Shown here: positions 24,330 to 39,100 of the stretch, in pieces
Position numbering within the stretch: the stretch's first letter is position 1
Layout of the letters: each line of letters opens with the position of its first letter
Assembly (NCBI GenBank): GCA_003118195.1
Contig: BEXV01000002.1
Coordinates: 277,841 to 341,840 of the forward strand
Length of the DNA: 64,000 nt
Reading direction: 5' to 3'
From: Hemicentrotus pulcherrimus
Lineage: Eukaryota > Echinodermata > Echinoidea > Camarodonta > Strongylocentrotidae
The notes under the pieces: generated by a model
Seen by the model: only the letters and a program-made list of their open reading frames with translations
The model's database searches: none
Told to the model about the DNA's origin: nothing
Translations under genes and position numbers: made by a program

Positions 24330-27300
24330 GGGATATCTGACAGTGGGCTGACAGCATACCGAAGTGGAAGTCATTTGAGATCGAAATTTATTTATCATGA
24401 ACACTCAGAAATATTATCAGAAGGCTCCTGTAATCACCTTGTTAGTCTCGAGGGCTATTCGTCTCGGTCGTCGGTCAGAACACTCAAATAATTTTCAAGA
24501 AGGTCCACGAGACTGATATTGTTGTTCTCCAGAAACATTATATTATTCTAAGGCACTATCCAGTATTCTAATAAATCAGTTAAACCCGACCCCGGATTTA
24601 TAGATCGCGTTTAAGAAAGGAAAACTTGACTTACTTTGTTAAACCCTATTTATAGAACAAAAGCTTAAGCCCAGCGTCGGATTTAATTATTAGTAGAATA
24701 AGGCCTTATTTATACGATCTGAATTATATGAATTAATCATTTTGTTAATAGTAAAAGAAAGGCTCTAATATGATGGATTGACTAAGGGGTATCCTTTTGA
24801 ACTGAGTGAGATGAGTCATTTTGTGATGTATCACAAAGTTTGACTATAAATGTTCACATCCAACAAATTCAAGCATTTGATTGCTAATATGAACTGCAAG
24901 AAGCTCCGATTTGATGTTGAGGTTGCAGGAGGTATCTCCATATTGAAAAGGTGTTCGATTGTTGTTTAACAGCGGATTTGACCATAAATATCCACACCCG
25001 TCACCTTCAACAGCCAATTACAACTGCTGGACTGACACGTAATCTTTCATTTTAAATCAAGTAATAAACCACATTTTGATGAAAAGAGAGCAGGGAAGTC
25101 TTCAAAACGGAGTAAAGTGTGATGTATTGCGAAACCTAGCCATAAATTACCCCCTCTCGTCAGCTAAAAGCAGCCCGTGGTAATTAGTGTAGCTATTCAC
25201 TGATATTCACTCTCGCACAGAGGACTGGGAGGCCATCTCATTGATATTATGACGTCCTTCATGAAGTTATAGTTTCGGTTTTCTGGTGATTGCCTTCACA
25301 TCAAAAGCTTCAGGATGAAATCTGCACGATAAAAATAACATTTCCACTATTTCAAATCAGGTGAATGAGATGTTTTGTCGCTATTGACAATGACGGAATC
25401 CATAAATCAAAAACAAAAATTGAAGATGATCTATCGTTATGAATCCGTCTAATACGTAACATTATCGAGAAAATGACACCCCCGAAGTATTGTTTGGAGA
25501 CCATATGATTATTCCGACAAGAATATTTGCTTTATCTGTCTCCCTCGTGTGTTTTGGTTTGTAATCCCAAAGACCAACACCATTAATAGAATTAATGCAA
25601 ATCATTAAGAATAACCCCATTCATATTTTGGGTTGATCCCCTTTAAGGAATTGAGTTTGCAGTGCGGTCAGGAAGACCTAATGCGACGATCAACGTGATT
25701 AAAAAAACAAGGAAAACAAATATCTTACGAAGTAGTTTGCAGAAGGATCCTTGCACCCCTATCATTCATAAATTGATGTGTGTAGGCCAGGGGCAATATT
25801 GACATGGATGTGAAGGCGGAAATTGAGAAGACAAGTCGCGGAGAAAAAAATTGATTTCCTTGTGGATTGGGCCGTTCGTGTAATGCCCCTTAAAACAAGG
25901 TGGAGGAAAATCAGCAGAGATACCAGCTATAAAGGCGGTTTTTTTTTCAAGAAAAAGGTGGTCAGCTGTTTTTTCTTCAAAGTGTGAATATTTTGTATGG
26001 TGGTGCAATGATTCTGATTTGCCATAAACATTTAGAACAGGTATGTTTATAGTTATTTAACCACGCAGTCTATGACCAAGAGAAGTGCGTATAAAAGGCA
26101 AATAATCACCATAGCACTACCAACAAACTTAGCTATATTAAGCGTATAGTGAGCACATTATATTTAAGATTAGTTGTGAAAATTGCCAAATGCTTTTCCT
26201 TACTTATTAATCAGTAATGCAAAAACAAGCACGTGTCTCCTAATACTATTCATTTATTTACGTTGATTGTAACTAAACATTTTATATAGAAATCTACTTA
26301 ATACCAGCCATGCTTTTTAATAGGCTTCTTCATCCTATGTTTAAGAAAATATGTTTACATTAATTTCAGGACTTTGTCAATTAAGATTAAAATTAACGAA
26401 TGTCATCATTAATTATATCATTAGTTGTGATGAATGTTTCTTTTTTATTTTTTATTTTATGTTTAATTTGATGTGCATGTATTTCACATAGATTTTTAAA
26501 TAATTTTGTTGTGATCTTGAGGAAAAAAAACGTAAAGAAATTTGAACATTGAAACTATCACGTGTATCCTCGTCAATTAAGCTCACGAACTGTATTAGTG
26601 ATAAAACCCAGAAATGAAGGGTATACGTTCATGCTCTTTGTCAAAAGTATCTTTGAAACTTCAACTGATGACTAAAATCGATTGCTAGCTTAAAATGAGT
26701 TATTCAGGTAGAAAATTACTTAAACCCGTATTCGATAGTAACATATCCTAAACAGTATTTAATACATGAAAACAAAATAGTGTTGCACTCTTTCAGATGA
26801 ATACTTATTGGACACAAAAATGTCTGAATAGTTGTCATTGAAAAGGTTGCAGTATAACTGGCCTAGCAAAATCGTGCATGGTATGCTATGATAAGGACAA
26901 GTACTATGTTGTGTTCTTTCTAGCCTTTTACCTGTAGAAACAATTCTAAGTAAGTGATAGATAAAAATGATGTATTGATTATGGTATTATAATGCAATGA
27001 TTATGTACACTAACTTCCCTGGTAATTGATATATACATGCACATCGAAATATTGCCATCATTTATACAATTATTTTACGGTTTCTAATGGTTTCCACTTA
27101 ATTTTGCTCATAACTATATATCTGCTGAAGATTTTTAGCTATTATTACTATCCGTCACCAACAACATTTTGCAGGCGTAGATTTAGTTTCATAAATGTAA
27201 AACCCAAACGCTGATCCTCTTAGGTTTAAATTGATTCATTACATCTTAATATTGTTGGTAAAAGATAAACATCTACAATTCCAATAACTATCATCCTGAT

Positions 27301-30149
27301 TCTAAAGCGTTCAAAATATCAATATGTTGAAATTCAGGTTAGAAGAGTTGGTCTTTGTCGGGGATAAATTTGTCGTTGACATTATAATAATCTACTGGTT
27401 CTACATGTATGGTCGGCCCTTTCAGAGCTGGTCAGAAAGTGCCTGCTAGTTTTAAAGATGAAAATCATAACTCAGGAACAAGCTTTGCCAACCATGGGTA
27501 ACTGGAAATACCGGAAATTTAAGAAATTTTCTTTCATTTCGTCACTTACTACAGGTTCTTTTAGCAAAAAAGAGCCACCTAATGCCTATAGTTGATCACG
27601 CCAACAGATTCTACTTTGAAAAGAGTTTGTTATATTTGGGTTATTACGAGGAAACGTCTAAATACAATCCAGATTATTGCTTTTGAACGAATCATAATGG
27701 ATGGGAGCTGAACACTATTGAAAACAATATCTTCGGTCTTACTTCCTTTGATCGGGTATTTGCGTCGGGTCGGGTTGTCGGTTACACGAATTTTTGTGAA
27801 AGCATAACCCCACATTCACTAACGTCGAGTTAAATAATTGTATATAATCAAATTTGAATCCAAAATGGTCCTTAAGATAAGGCTGATATGTGTTAAAATA
27901 GATTTGTAAACACACAACCCCATACAATCAGACACTGACGAACTGTCGATCGCAGATCCTTTTAAGGACGAAAGTTTTCGTAGAATCGTTGTCTTTTTGT
28001 GTTCTTCGGATAGTGTGGGAGTAAACTGTGCACAACACTTCGGTGATAAGAGGGGTGTAATATTACAAAAGTTACATCCCACCCTTCGGAAATTAGGGCT
28101 TGATTATTTACGAAAGTCCGTTTAACCCGAAGACACGAATCCCGATTGAACAAAGTTAGCTATATCTTCAAACCCTTATTACACGAAAGCCCTACCCAAA
28201 GTATACATGTTGTATATTTGATAAAAGAATTAAAGGTAGAAATTCGCACCTATCTCGATTTGAAATGTAATCCAAAGAAATTCGATACAAACGAAGTAAC
28301 ACAAATGTTTTCATTATTTTAGTTTGTGATTATGTCACATTAGTTTCATGTTTTGTACTATACGATTGCATGAATTCTGTATACACTGTTGTAATTAGCT
28401 GTTATTTTATGATATGAACAAATAAAGTCCTTCGAAAGAGGATAAATAGAAGATAAAAAATGTTTTAAAGATTCTGTTAATAGATTTATTTAAGATTATT
28501 AACTAAGATAGTTTATTGACCCAAATGACACAGAGAACACAAATATTCCTGAGCAATATTATAGGGCCTACATGTCATTCACATCAGTAATTTATTCAGG
28601 AGAACATCTATAATCAATCATGAAGCAGTTTAAATTAAGTCCGCATCTTAGGATAATGTTTGATATTAAATCTTATCGGATGATGAGCACTATGATTATC
28701 CCTGATCCCACTTTAGTGTGCTTTTCATATAATCACCTGCACCTCAACAGGGCCTCAAGCAAACCATCGCCAGAGATTGACAAGGGATTCTAGGGATTTA
28801 GCTTAATCTCACATCATCTACCTTACATTGGAAAATCGACAAGCTCTAAAAAAAACTGATTAACAATCGTCTGTCGAGAGTAATCGCAGTGGAGAATTTA
28901 GATGATTATAGATAAACCATAAATCCGACTTCGATAGGGTATCTTAACACATTAAATGTGAAATGTATTTCTTCATATCTAAACAAGTCATTGAACCAGA
29001 CAAATAAGTCCCTTTCCTCTTGGGTACTTCCGTTTTGGACACTGGCAGATGTATGGTCAGTGAAGACTAAAGACGTGCTAAAAACATGCGGTAAAGTGTC
29101 TTTTTGTCATTTTTTATAGCAATTCGCTGTTGCAGTTTTTAGCAGAAAATAGAATACACAAATAAAGTTTTTTTTTTAATGATAAAGAAATAGGGGAACA
29201 GAATTGAGACGAGAATACATTCTTGTGTGGGTGTATTTACTGGTGGGTTGATGTTTGTTTATAACAAACGAGAGATAAAACATAATAATCTAGAATGATC
29301 TATTTTCTTGTTGTCCTCGTCGATGCTTTAACCCTTCTTATTATATCCGTTACTAATATTATTATTATGTTTAATAGTATAGTATCGTAGGTTTGTTATT
29401 GTTATTGTTATTTTTGCTATTGTTATTATTCTAATCTTTTGTTGTCATTATCTTAAGGTTATCATCACTGTAATTATTATCGTTGTAAAATTTAAATTTA
29501 GCTTTAGTTTACAGGGTGAAGTTATTAAGGCGTGAACTGTTTATCAACGATGCCCTGCTCAAAATACGCAATGGAAATAAGTGGAGGTTCGGCTACTTGT
29601 ATGATACGTTGTAGCCTATTCCTTTTTATTCCATTTTATATTTGTATTGTTTTATTAGTATATTCTTCTAGCTGAGATGAGGAGTACATAGGAAAAGGGA
29701 GCCAGGAGGGAATCAACAAAGAAGTGTATCGTGCAATCCGTAAAAGGATTTTGACATTTCTGTGTGTAATAGCACGACGAAAAATGTCAATGTACTTTAT
29801 ACTAGCTCTTAACTGTAAGGTGTCAAACTAGCCAGGTCTAACAAAAAAATTTAAAAAAAGAAAGTGTAAATATGAAAGGCGCTTATAGCCTTTGCCTTTG
29901 CCATAAGACGAACTTTATTGATGTTTAGAAGTTTTAGGTGAAAATAATAAACTTGTCATAGATGATTGTATTCATAATTGAGTAAACATGTTTTTTAACA
30001 TTATGTGTGCCGTTCGATTTTAATTAGACATAAACCGTCAGGAGTTTGACAAGAATTTCAGGTTTGAAATCAATTTTGAGCAATTGTTTTTCTTCCACTG
30101 AATTTTTTTAATACTTATCTTTAACCCCTTTGCATATACTGGTTATATT
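24330..30149. other. AT-rich non-coding stretch, nothing recognised
   Basis: Overlapping minus-strand frames at 27630-28153 reach 87 codons without any motif. The rest is AT-rich sequence with short trinucleotide runs (TTA/TTG-type at about 29330-29480). Confidence 0.55.
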
Positions 30150-30184
30150 CATCGACCTAATTCTATGACATAATTAGGTCGATG
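30150..30184. repeat. Perfect 13-bp hairpin
   Basis: CATCGACCTAATT at 30150-30162 is the exact reverse complement of 30172-30184, separated by a 9-nt loop. No gene lies within 300 bp, and there is no T-run to suggest a Pol III terminator. It could be the remnant of a foldback element or a small structured RNA; the sequence alone does not decide. Confidence 0.7.
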
Positions 30185-33100
30185 TAGTTGAAAGGTACTT
30201 CTTGATTTCATACGTCACACAATATTTAACAACGAATTTACCACCACAGTTATTTTTCTGACATGCAGATGGATTCAGCATTTTATAAAAGCAATTGATT
30301 GGCTAAATTCTAGTTCATATCGGGTTTATTAGAGATCAACATGAGAGGTACCTGACGTGACAAGAGTTTGACAAAAACTGTACCATTATTTTTAGAGTGA
30401 GAAGCTATGCTCAAGTATTAATACAATATCTCAACGATCGACACTAAGGTTTTTACTTGTGAACTAAGACGATAAATAGATTCAGAATCCATTGACATTT
30501 TTTTTGTGTTGGAACCGACAGGGAGTTTAAAAATAAATACCATCAATCAAACTTTTAATTGGGACAATCGAGAAACGAGCTCTCTGCAAAATGTAAAATT
30601 GAGAAATTGCCAAGAGGAAACTGTTGAAAAATTCGAAACTGGTGCAAAATGGTAAATTTTGTTTGCATTCACATCTGTTATATTAACATTTCCTGTCTAC
30701 AGAGTATGTCCTTGATCTGTCTTTGAAGTGCAAGGGCTTATCTTTACCACAATATTATATGTCTACAAAATTCTTTTGAGTTGTGGTCTTGCAACTTGCA
30801 AATACAACCACATAACAAACACCATATTTCATTTTTTTGTAGACAGTTTAAAATCAAAATTTGCTTTCAGTACTAGGATATGTACTCTGTAAATAACCGC
30901 TATTCATGTAGGTCATATGTTAATTTTACATCATTATTGACCCGAGAGGACGAGAAAAGCATAGAATTTATATTGACGTCTTAAGGGGCTAAAGTAACAC
31001 CTCTACAAATGTAAGGTGTGAAATTAACGTTTTGATTTTAACTATCGATCATCTGGAAGTAATGTGGTCAAGGATATCATTTGAATCAGCGATCATTAAA
31101 AATATGTCGATTGAAACTTGGAGACTCATATTAACAAATCTGCGTCTCAAAGGAAAACAGACAGGTGTAGGTAAATCTCTGTAGGAATCATGTTATTATT
31201 TTTGGTGTCCATAATATTACCAAGGGTGTGTTGTTGCGTTCTTGCGTGTGTAGAGTGAGAAACATATTTTATAAAAAAAACATAAGACGGGACATACATA
31301 CACGGGACAAGTAGGTGCACGTTTCCTAAATATCAAAAACACCAAATTCAACGGAGGATACTGATCGATCACCACTTTGGATGGGGTTGCCCGCCCCTAA
31401 TGTTTGATGAATAACAAGGCAAGCATGAGGGCACGGATCGGACTAATGGAGTCACTGTTTTGGGAGGAAATAACATCCTAGCCAAAATGTTTAAACAACA
31501 GTTATTTAAAAGCTTCTAGGACAGTTTGTGCTGAGACAACATGAACCAATTTAAACCGTTGGGATATTTTAAAAGCGCAAACAAGAACTGATACTCGGCG
31601 CGTAATCTCAAAGGAGTGGGCTGTCGTCGTCGTCGCATGTATGCACGTCTGTATTGGGTTAGACAACCTATTACTTTGATCAATCATGTCAATGGTTCAA
31701 ACTTGAGTGATGGGATTAATACGTTTTGGGGGCCGGGGGCATCGTCAGAAGCTCTTAAATTGGGCAGTACGGGAGGGGGCGTGTCGGATCAAATGTTGTT
31801 GTATGGTTCTGGATCTCAAATTGTTGAGCTTGCCGACAGAGGGGCTAATCATATAATAAAAATATAAATCAATTACGTTTTCGACCCTGCGATTAAAATA
31901 TGATGGGATAAAATGTTCTAAAAATCTACTTTTGTCTTAATGGCCTTAGAATATACATAACATATAGGCGACCGAGTACATTGCTATATATATATACTGA
32001 GTGTGTAGCACACCCCAATCTTGCAACCTTTTAATGAAATCGCAAACAAAAAAGCTTATTCTCATCTTCCCTGCCCCTGCACTCAACTCCTAACCTGGCA
32101 AACTAATTAACACACTCGTCGATACGCACATATCGTCCACCCACACACGCGCACACATCCACCCGTGTAATCAGCATGGCATTCCCAACCATTGTTTCAG
32201 TTCCATATATCGTATTGACCTAAAACAAAGCACGTCAGCGTTTTCCTATGAAGTCACCTTATTCCCAAATGTAATAGCAAGTGTACACCTGCAATTACCA
32301 CTCCGTGATACTTGTTAAAGTTTGCGCTTACACATTCAAGTAGGGTATATCTCTTTTCTCCCATATTCATATTCATGTAAATGCAAAGAGTGTTCTCTTT
32401 ACTTGGCGATTCTCATAGGAGAACATGACAAAGAAACACTAATAGGATGGATAAGAGTGAATTTTATTTAGAAATAGCCTGTCAAAATTGAACCTTCATG
32501 CCATGGCTTGTAAGGTGAGAAGAAAATTCATCGAAATAAAAGACAAAAATAAGAAAGAAAGGTCTAGACAGTTTATAAACAAATCAATGCAAATGTTTAA
32601 TTCCTACATACTGTTCATAATTTGACGACATGATGAAATTTGAGACGGGTTTATTGATAGCATAATAGCGTGCACTAATAAAACTATATATTTCTATTTC
32701 TTATGAACTATTTACAACACGAAAGCATAAGAAAACTATTCACAGGCTAAGGAAGGAAATAGTAAGTAAGGACGTCACATCATTTCTCATATTTACATCA
32801 GCTAGTGTACATGTAGCTCTCGAAAAATAGACAAACAGATTCTTTGACGGCAATGGTGATTTTAGTCCATCACTAATGAACTAGACTTTGATCACAAAAA
32901 TAGTTGCAACTGAGTACGAGAAAGTGGAATAAAGCTAGGCTAAATGATAATCGATACGACATACAAAGTCCTAATAAAGATCATGTGTGTTCCCGAATAG
33001 TATTTAAAAATCAGAGTAAGTCGAGAGTGAAGAATGGAAGAGATGATCGAGCTAGACGCTTGCCCTCCGTGCCAGGCAATATACAATCGATATGACGACT

Positions 33101-36100
33101 TATTTGCTTTCCTCTGGTAACCTCCCTATCAATATATGCGTCGATAGTCCTGTACGACTTATGAGCCTTTCGAGATAGATGGAATAGAATAGATCAATAG
33201 CCATTTATGTGGTATCGTTGATTGTAATTGAAGTGGGCAGAAAGGCCGTGTATACCCTACCGAGGGAGACGTGGGTTCTATAGCTGCTATGCCTGCCGCC
33301 CTCGTCGTGTCAGCCATTTCCTGTGGGTACCGGTGTCCTCCGCAAGGTTTCCAATTCGAGATTGACACCGCCTCTTCTTCTTTCTTTCTTCTTTCTTTCT
33401 AAATTTCTTTCTTTCTTACTAAATTCCGTCCAAATTTTGCAAAATGAACTTTCCTTGGAGATGGTTGAATAATGGAATTTCACCTCAGCGACGCGGGTAC
33501 TGTAGTTTCAACGATGGCAGTTGGGATTTAACATCAAAGAGGGGGAGAAGCTAGAATGAAATATTAATTCAATAAACATTGCAACTATAATAATTGACAA
33601 TTTGAAATATCGCATCTTTCACATGACTAATTAGGCCTTACTAGAAAGAAGAAAACAAACTGCTCATGAAATTCAGCGTAGGAGAGAGAAGAGAAGGATG
33701 GTTGTGCCTGATATTCCGCTGACAAGCGCAGAATGAAACAATAGAGTGTTGGAGTTTTGCTGTTTAGTTCATGAAACTGTCATATTTACAAGCTCATTGG
33801 AACGTTCACCGGGTTTTATTTTTGTTGTAATAATTGGGTAATTTTTGTTTCTGTCCTGTCTCATCAGGCAAAGTCCAATTTCTTTGGCTAAGTGCAGTGA
33901 TGTCATCTTGTGGGGGTGTGAAGAGAAGATATTTCTGAAGCAACATGAAGACACGAGGAAACGTTGAACAAAACAAAAGAGGGTAGTCCTGCAGAAAAGA
34001 AAAAGACAAAAAGGAGAAAAAGATGATAAATTGAGTGATGAATTGATATCCAAATTTTTACAAAGTAGTTATTTTCCGTATAATTAATCTCAATGGTGAT
34101 CACTCATTTCATATAAAATATTAGTCATTAAAATAGGGTTTTCTGGCCTAAATTATGATTATATTTTATTATTTATGAAACTACACAAAATACAATCCGA
34201 TGGGTTATTGGAAGGACAAATGTATTACTATCAAATTAGGCAATGGCAACTTATGGCAAGTTTAAAGGGGTAAGGAGCATATAATTATCCCCCTTTAACC
34301 AGTAATTTGCTTTCGATGAGTGATATGGATATATCCCATTTGCCGTTTGAGTGCACGGATTATTCATATGATTTTGGGGTTGAAACGTAGACACTATTAA
34401 TATCAAATGAGTATAAATATTTGTACAGTCAGTGTGATTTTCTTGGTTATGAAAATAGTTCTTATATTTCAACGACTATAAATATGATAGCAAATACTAT
34501 CATCCAGACGTGTCGTGTCAGGATGTAGTCCATCTTGAAACGCTCTGCTAAAGCGCATCAGTGCATGTCAGATCTAGAATCCATGACCCACGTGATGCAC
34601 TATAGTAAGAATTGATTGTCGTCCATTCATGACACGAGAAAAATCGATCAAAAATCAAGGAAACCACATTTTACGCGCCATTTTGCGCTAAAGTTCTCGA
34701 GAAGGAAACGCGAAATTTCATCGAAATAACGCCGGTGTCGTATCTCTCGAAGAGATTGTCATATCACTTTCCACTTTAAGTGCAAAGCGAGATGTAAGGG
34801 GATAGTAACACACTCCGATTGGGATGGGAATGATGTATGATGTCTCTTGGGAGAAAACAAGGAATACTGCAAAAAAATTGCAACACCATTCTTTAGGTCT
34901 GTTAAAGGGTCTAATAAATTTCAAGGAGAACGTGTCTAAATCTAGAAACGTAATTATATTAACAGGCCGATGTTTGTATTAATTTAATGATCAAAGTTAA
35001 CACTGAGGCTTCATAATGTATCATTATTTAACAAAATATTACAGGTTTATTATTATATTATATGTTATTTGCAGCACGAGACGTCGTGATCTATTAGATC
35101 CCTTATTGACCACATTGCGAGACAAACGAATATCACTAGCGATAACATTTTCGATATGTTATTATATGTAGGAAGTAATCAAATTTTCAAATTACCAACA
35201 AGAAATCATGATCTTCTATTTTCCCCCAAACTAATTCCCTGATATCGAATAATTTATCTTGAGACTATATTTCTGTAATTCTGAATTCCTTTGTTACAAT
35301 GTATTTCGAATGGAAAGGGAAAAGGCAGATTTGAACATTTCGTATCAACCTTATGCAACTGTACTTCTCTACAGTAGGCATTATTTTGTTATATATTATA
35401 GTCGCTTCATCTGTTGTTGGATTCAGTGAATGCTCTCGATCTTCACTTTATATGCCACACCTTTTTAATACATAGCTAATGACATATTAACTGCTTGAGT
35501 AATTACAGAGGGCAATTTATCATTGATGATGTTTACGCAATGACGGATGAAAGCAGCTCTAATGGTCCCCATAAGGATACATAATAACGTTCTAATCTTG
35601 TTTAGGGTGGACATGCAACGGTTCAGTGAGATAAATGGTCCTCCTGGGATAGTGTCATAGAGACCCCGATAAACCCTAAAGATGAACTATAAAGTCTCGA
35701 GTCAGAGCCCTATCATATCATCTTTAGAAAAGATAATCGTGTATCGCATCTTATGATGTTTTTTTCAAGGACTTTTAGGGCCCGATTGGTGATCAGCGGG
35801 TTTATTTTTACTGATCATAATTTGACAAGTCGTCCCTACAGAAATGATCATCAATTAAGTGCCTCAAAAAAGTAAAAATCTTTGAGTGGCCGGTTTAACC
35901 ATACTCATTTATAAAATGTAGTGTAATAAAAACCATTAGGAAAACGAAAGATGAAATTTCGATTTCCAATCATAAATATCTTGATCATCAGATTTGCGAT
36001 TGGCTTGTAAAAGTCATGGGATTCCTGATTGAACTAAAGGTCTGTAATTATGAAATGCAGAATGAGCTATATCCAGGGTTTTGTTTCAAAATCTGAGGCA

Positions 36101-39100
36101 ATATTACGTCGTGTATTGTAAACTAAAGATTAAAAACAGAAGGAAAGAGAGGGGAGAGAGATAACATCAAGAGAAGTTTGAGGGGGTGAGAAAATAGAAG
36201 AACACATCATTGGAGAGTTTTTGCTCCGGATGTTGATGAAAAGCAGCTACAAAGAGGACTGACAAATTAACACGGTTTACAAACGGCGATTTCAATTAGA
36301 CTAATCGTCCTCAAAGCCACTGTACAGCGTTGTACGTTCGTTGTATGACGCCCTCCTCAATCTTTTTTTCCTTTACTGGAGCAAGGAAAACAGGGATAGG
36401 TGTACACGACCCAGATACGAATTTGTGATGGAAGAGCCAGGACCCTTGTGTGGTTACGTACCCGGGAGGTGATCTTTGGACACAGAATGAATGGTGAAAT
36501 GAATATTGCCTTGCTCATCAATCCTAGTCGATATTCCTAAACCTAGAAATTCCTTTGAAGTCGTCAACCTATCTCCTCTTCCCCTCCTACAAATAAAAAG
36601 ATTTATCTTGACCGCTTTCATAGTACCCTCTTTTCACTTCCGTTAGTGTGGAGAACTGGTAGAAGTTATTGACGGAGTCACATATAGGCCATTACATGCT
36701 CGAATACCAGCCATCCTTCCGTATATTCCACCTCGAAATCATGAATACCAGTTGGTTTGATGAATAAGGTTCACGTATCGACTACCTAGTGTCGGTATAT
36801 CACACTTGACATTTAAAGAATAAGGGTAATATTGAAAGGATACATTTAATGGTATTTGCTACGATCCTATGTTTATTTCGCTCGAATTAACTTGAATGCT
36901 AGGAGATCGAATCAAACAGCAATAAAGCGTGTACTTCGTTTTTACAAACAATCGAACGCTTGTCTGCTAGGCATGGTAATTTCGCAAAATGTCAGCAAAT
37001 TATTATAATTATGGATGGACAAATTGTATTTCGCTATTAGATCAGAGCAAAGTTTTTGACTTTCCACTCCCTAGTTGCTTTCTCTATCCTCTTTTGTTAT
37101 TTGTTCCCTCCTCCCCCACGCCTCTGCATCCTTTCTTTTCTGTCTCTGTCTATTCCTTTAAATTTCTTTTTTATTTCTTTTTTCATTTATCTCCTTTTCG
37201 TCTCTCACCAAGCTATCTATTTACACATATTTGTTTATCTTTTTCCCCATCATTATTAGCATTGATTATTTTTCATTAACTTGAGAAAAATGTGAACATG
37301 ATATGAAAGTTATCAAAATATGTTCATGTATTTTAATTTGCAACATGAGAGTCGACAATTTTTCCGGCGGCCATTATCTAAAATCATTTTGAAATGTAAC
37401 AATTCGTTTGAGTAGAATATATCGATTAAATATTAATTCTCCCTCCTTCAGGGCCGGATGCACTTATTCATTACGTAAAACATTGCCAATGTCAAAAATA
37501 AATTCTTCTTTGACGTCAGATAACAATTATTTCTGCTCGCCTAAGATGGTCTCTTGATTCATTCGCAATTGATTGTTTGTGATATGCCTCCCTATCTAGT
37601 TATTAACTTGAATGGGACATAACTCTTTCTTTCACAAGCCAAGCTCCTATACCCACACCCTTTCGTTTGCTTAAGGGTATTTTCTTTTTACCAGCGTCGA
37701 TCTTGCCTCATTCAATTTTCCGGTGGTCGGTGTTCTCTGTCTTCATCAAGCATGCATGCCTCGGGCTTTTTCTTCAATCACAATCTTGTAGGAAAAATCT
37801 TTTTGCAAATTGCACATCTTCAAGCGTCCATTTTTAATTGCGCAAAAGGACTCTTCACTTGTGCCACAAATTTAGATTAATTGTTGGATACTGTGTTCTA
37901 TAACAATAATTACGGATGATTCTTATAAAACCCTTAGGCCACCGAGGCAGACGCGATACAGATTTTGAAAAATGATTAGGAGAAAACAGTCGCCGGCACG
38001 CAAAGAAATCCAGAAGATTGACTTATATCGGTTAAAATGTTTGTTCTCTCTGTCAATTTCAAAATTTTAACTTTTTCTCTTACTGATGAATTCAGATATA
38101 CAAAAGTTTTCCACGACTGTAATAAAATTAAGAGTGATATAAGCTGTTTAAAATATTGTGTAAAAGAGGGAAACAGGTTTGAAAAAAAGGAAAACTTACA
38201 TCTATATGCATACCCAGGACTTTAAAATGTAGTATCTTTTATATTTGTATATGCTATTTTTGTTTTGAAAGTATAACAAATATTGTTAAGACTTCTTTTA
38301 TCGACCCGTCGACATTTTTTTTGTTTTTCATGATGTTTTTATCAGTCTGCAGATATATTCTATACAAAGGCATTATCATCTTTAAGCGGGAGTAGAATGC
38401 AATGATCTAGAAACGAGTGTTTAATAGTCCGTGGGTAGATTTATTGAGATAAGGCCAATCCTATTACTTATCTTGTCTCCTTGACCTCGAGAGAATGGCA
38501 TCATCATCTTCCATTAAAGTTCCTCGATACCTGAACATACATAGGATATCTTCACTAAGACTATAATTCCATGGCTAATCTTTTTCTCATTTCTAACCAT
38601 ACGGATCGCTCAATTACACAAAACAGATTGTACGAAGCGATTGATTCTTTCGAAACAACGGATTATTTACGAGGATTGTTTCCAGAGTAAGTCTATTCAA
38701 ATGAAATAAATGTAAAAATTAAGCTCCGACGCGAGGTTATTTCGGTAATCCACTGAAACTATATCTGAAGTGGACGAAGCTTTTTTTTATAATTTTCATT
38801 TTAAAAGTTACCATGAGATGATAAATAATTCATCTCTTCTTTCCCAATACAGAACCGACTTTCATAGAAACACGTCACTTTTGATGATTTTTGGTTTCCG
38901 CTAAATCTTAATAATTGTTTATCGTAGTAGTCTGATCAATCGATTGATTGATTGATTGATCAATAATTGATTGATTGATTGATAAATTAATTAGATCCAT
39001 TTATTCATCGTAAATATTACATCAGTCTGGCAGGCTACTTTTCAGCAATTTTTTGGAAATTTTGAAAATTGGATTTTAGTAATTCTTTAAAATGTTGATA

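Noticed and set aside
31616..31867. 83-codon GC-richer plus-strand frame
   Set aside because: Composition is slightly coding-like but there are no splice sites, motif or supporting context.
38941..38984. CRISPR-like short direct repeats
   Set aside because: Plain (GATT)n microsatellite without spacers; no array in a eukaryotic window.
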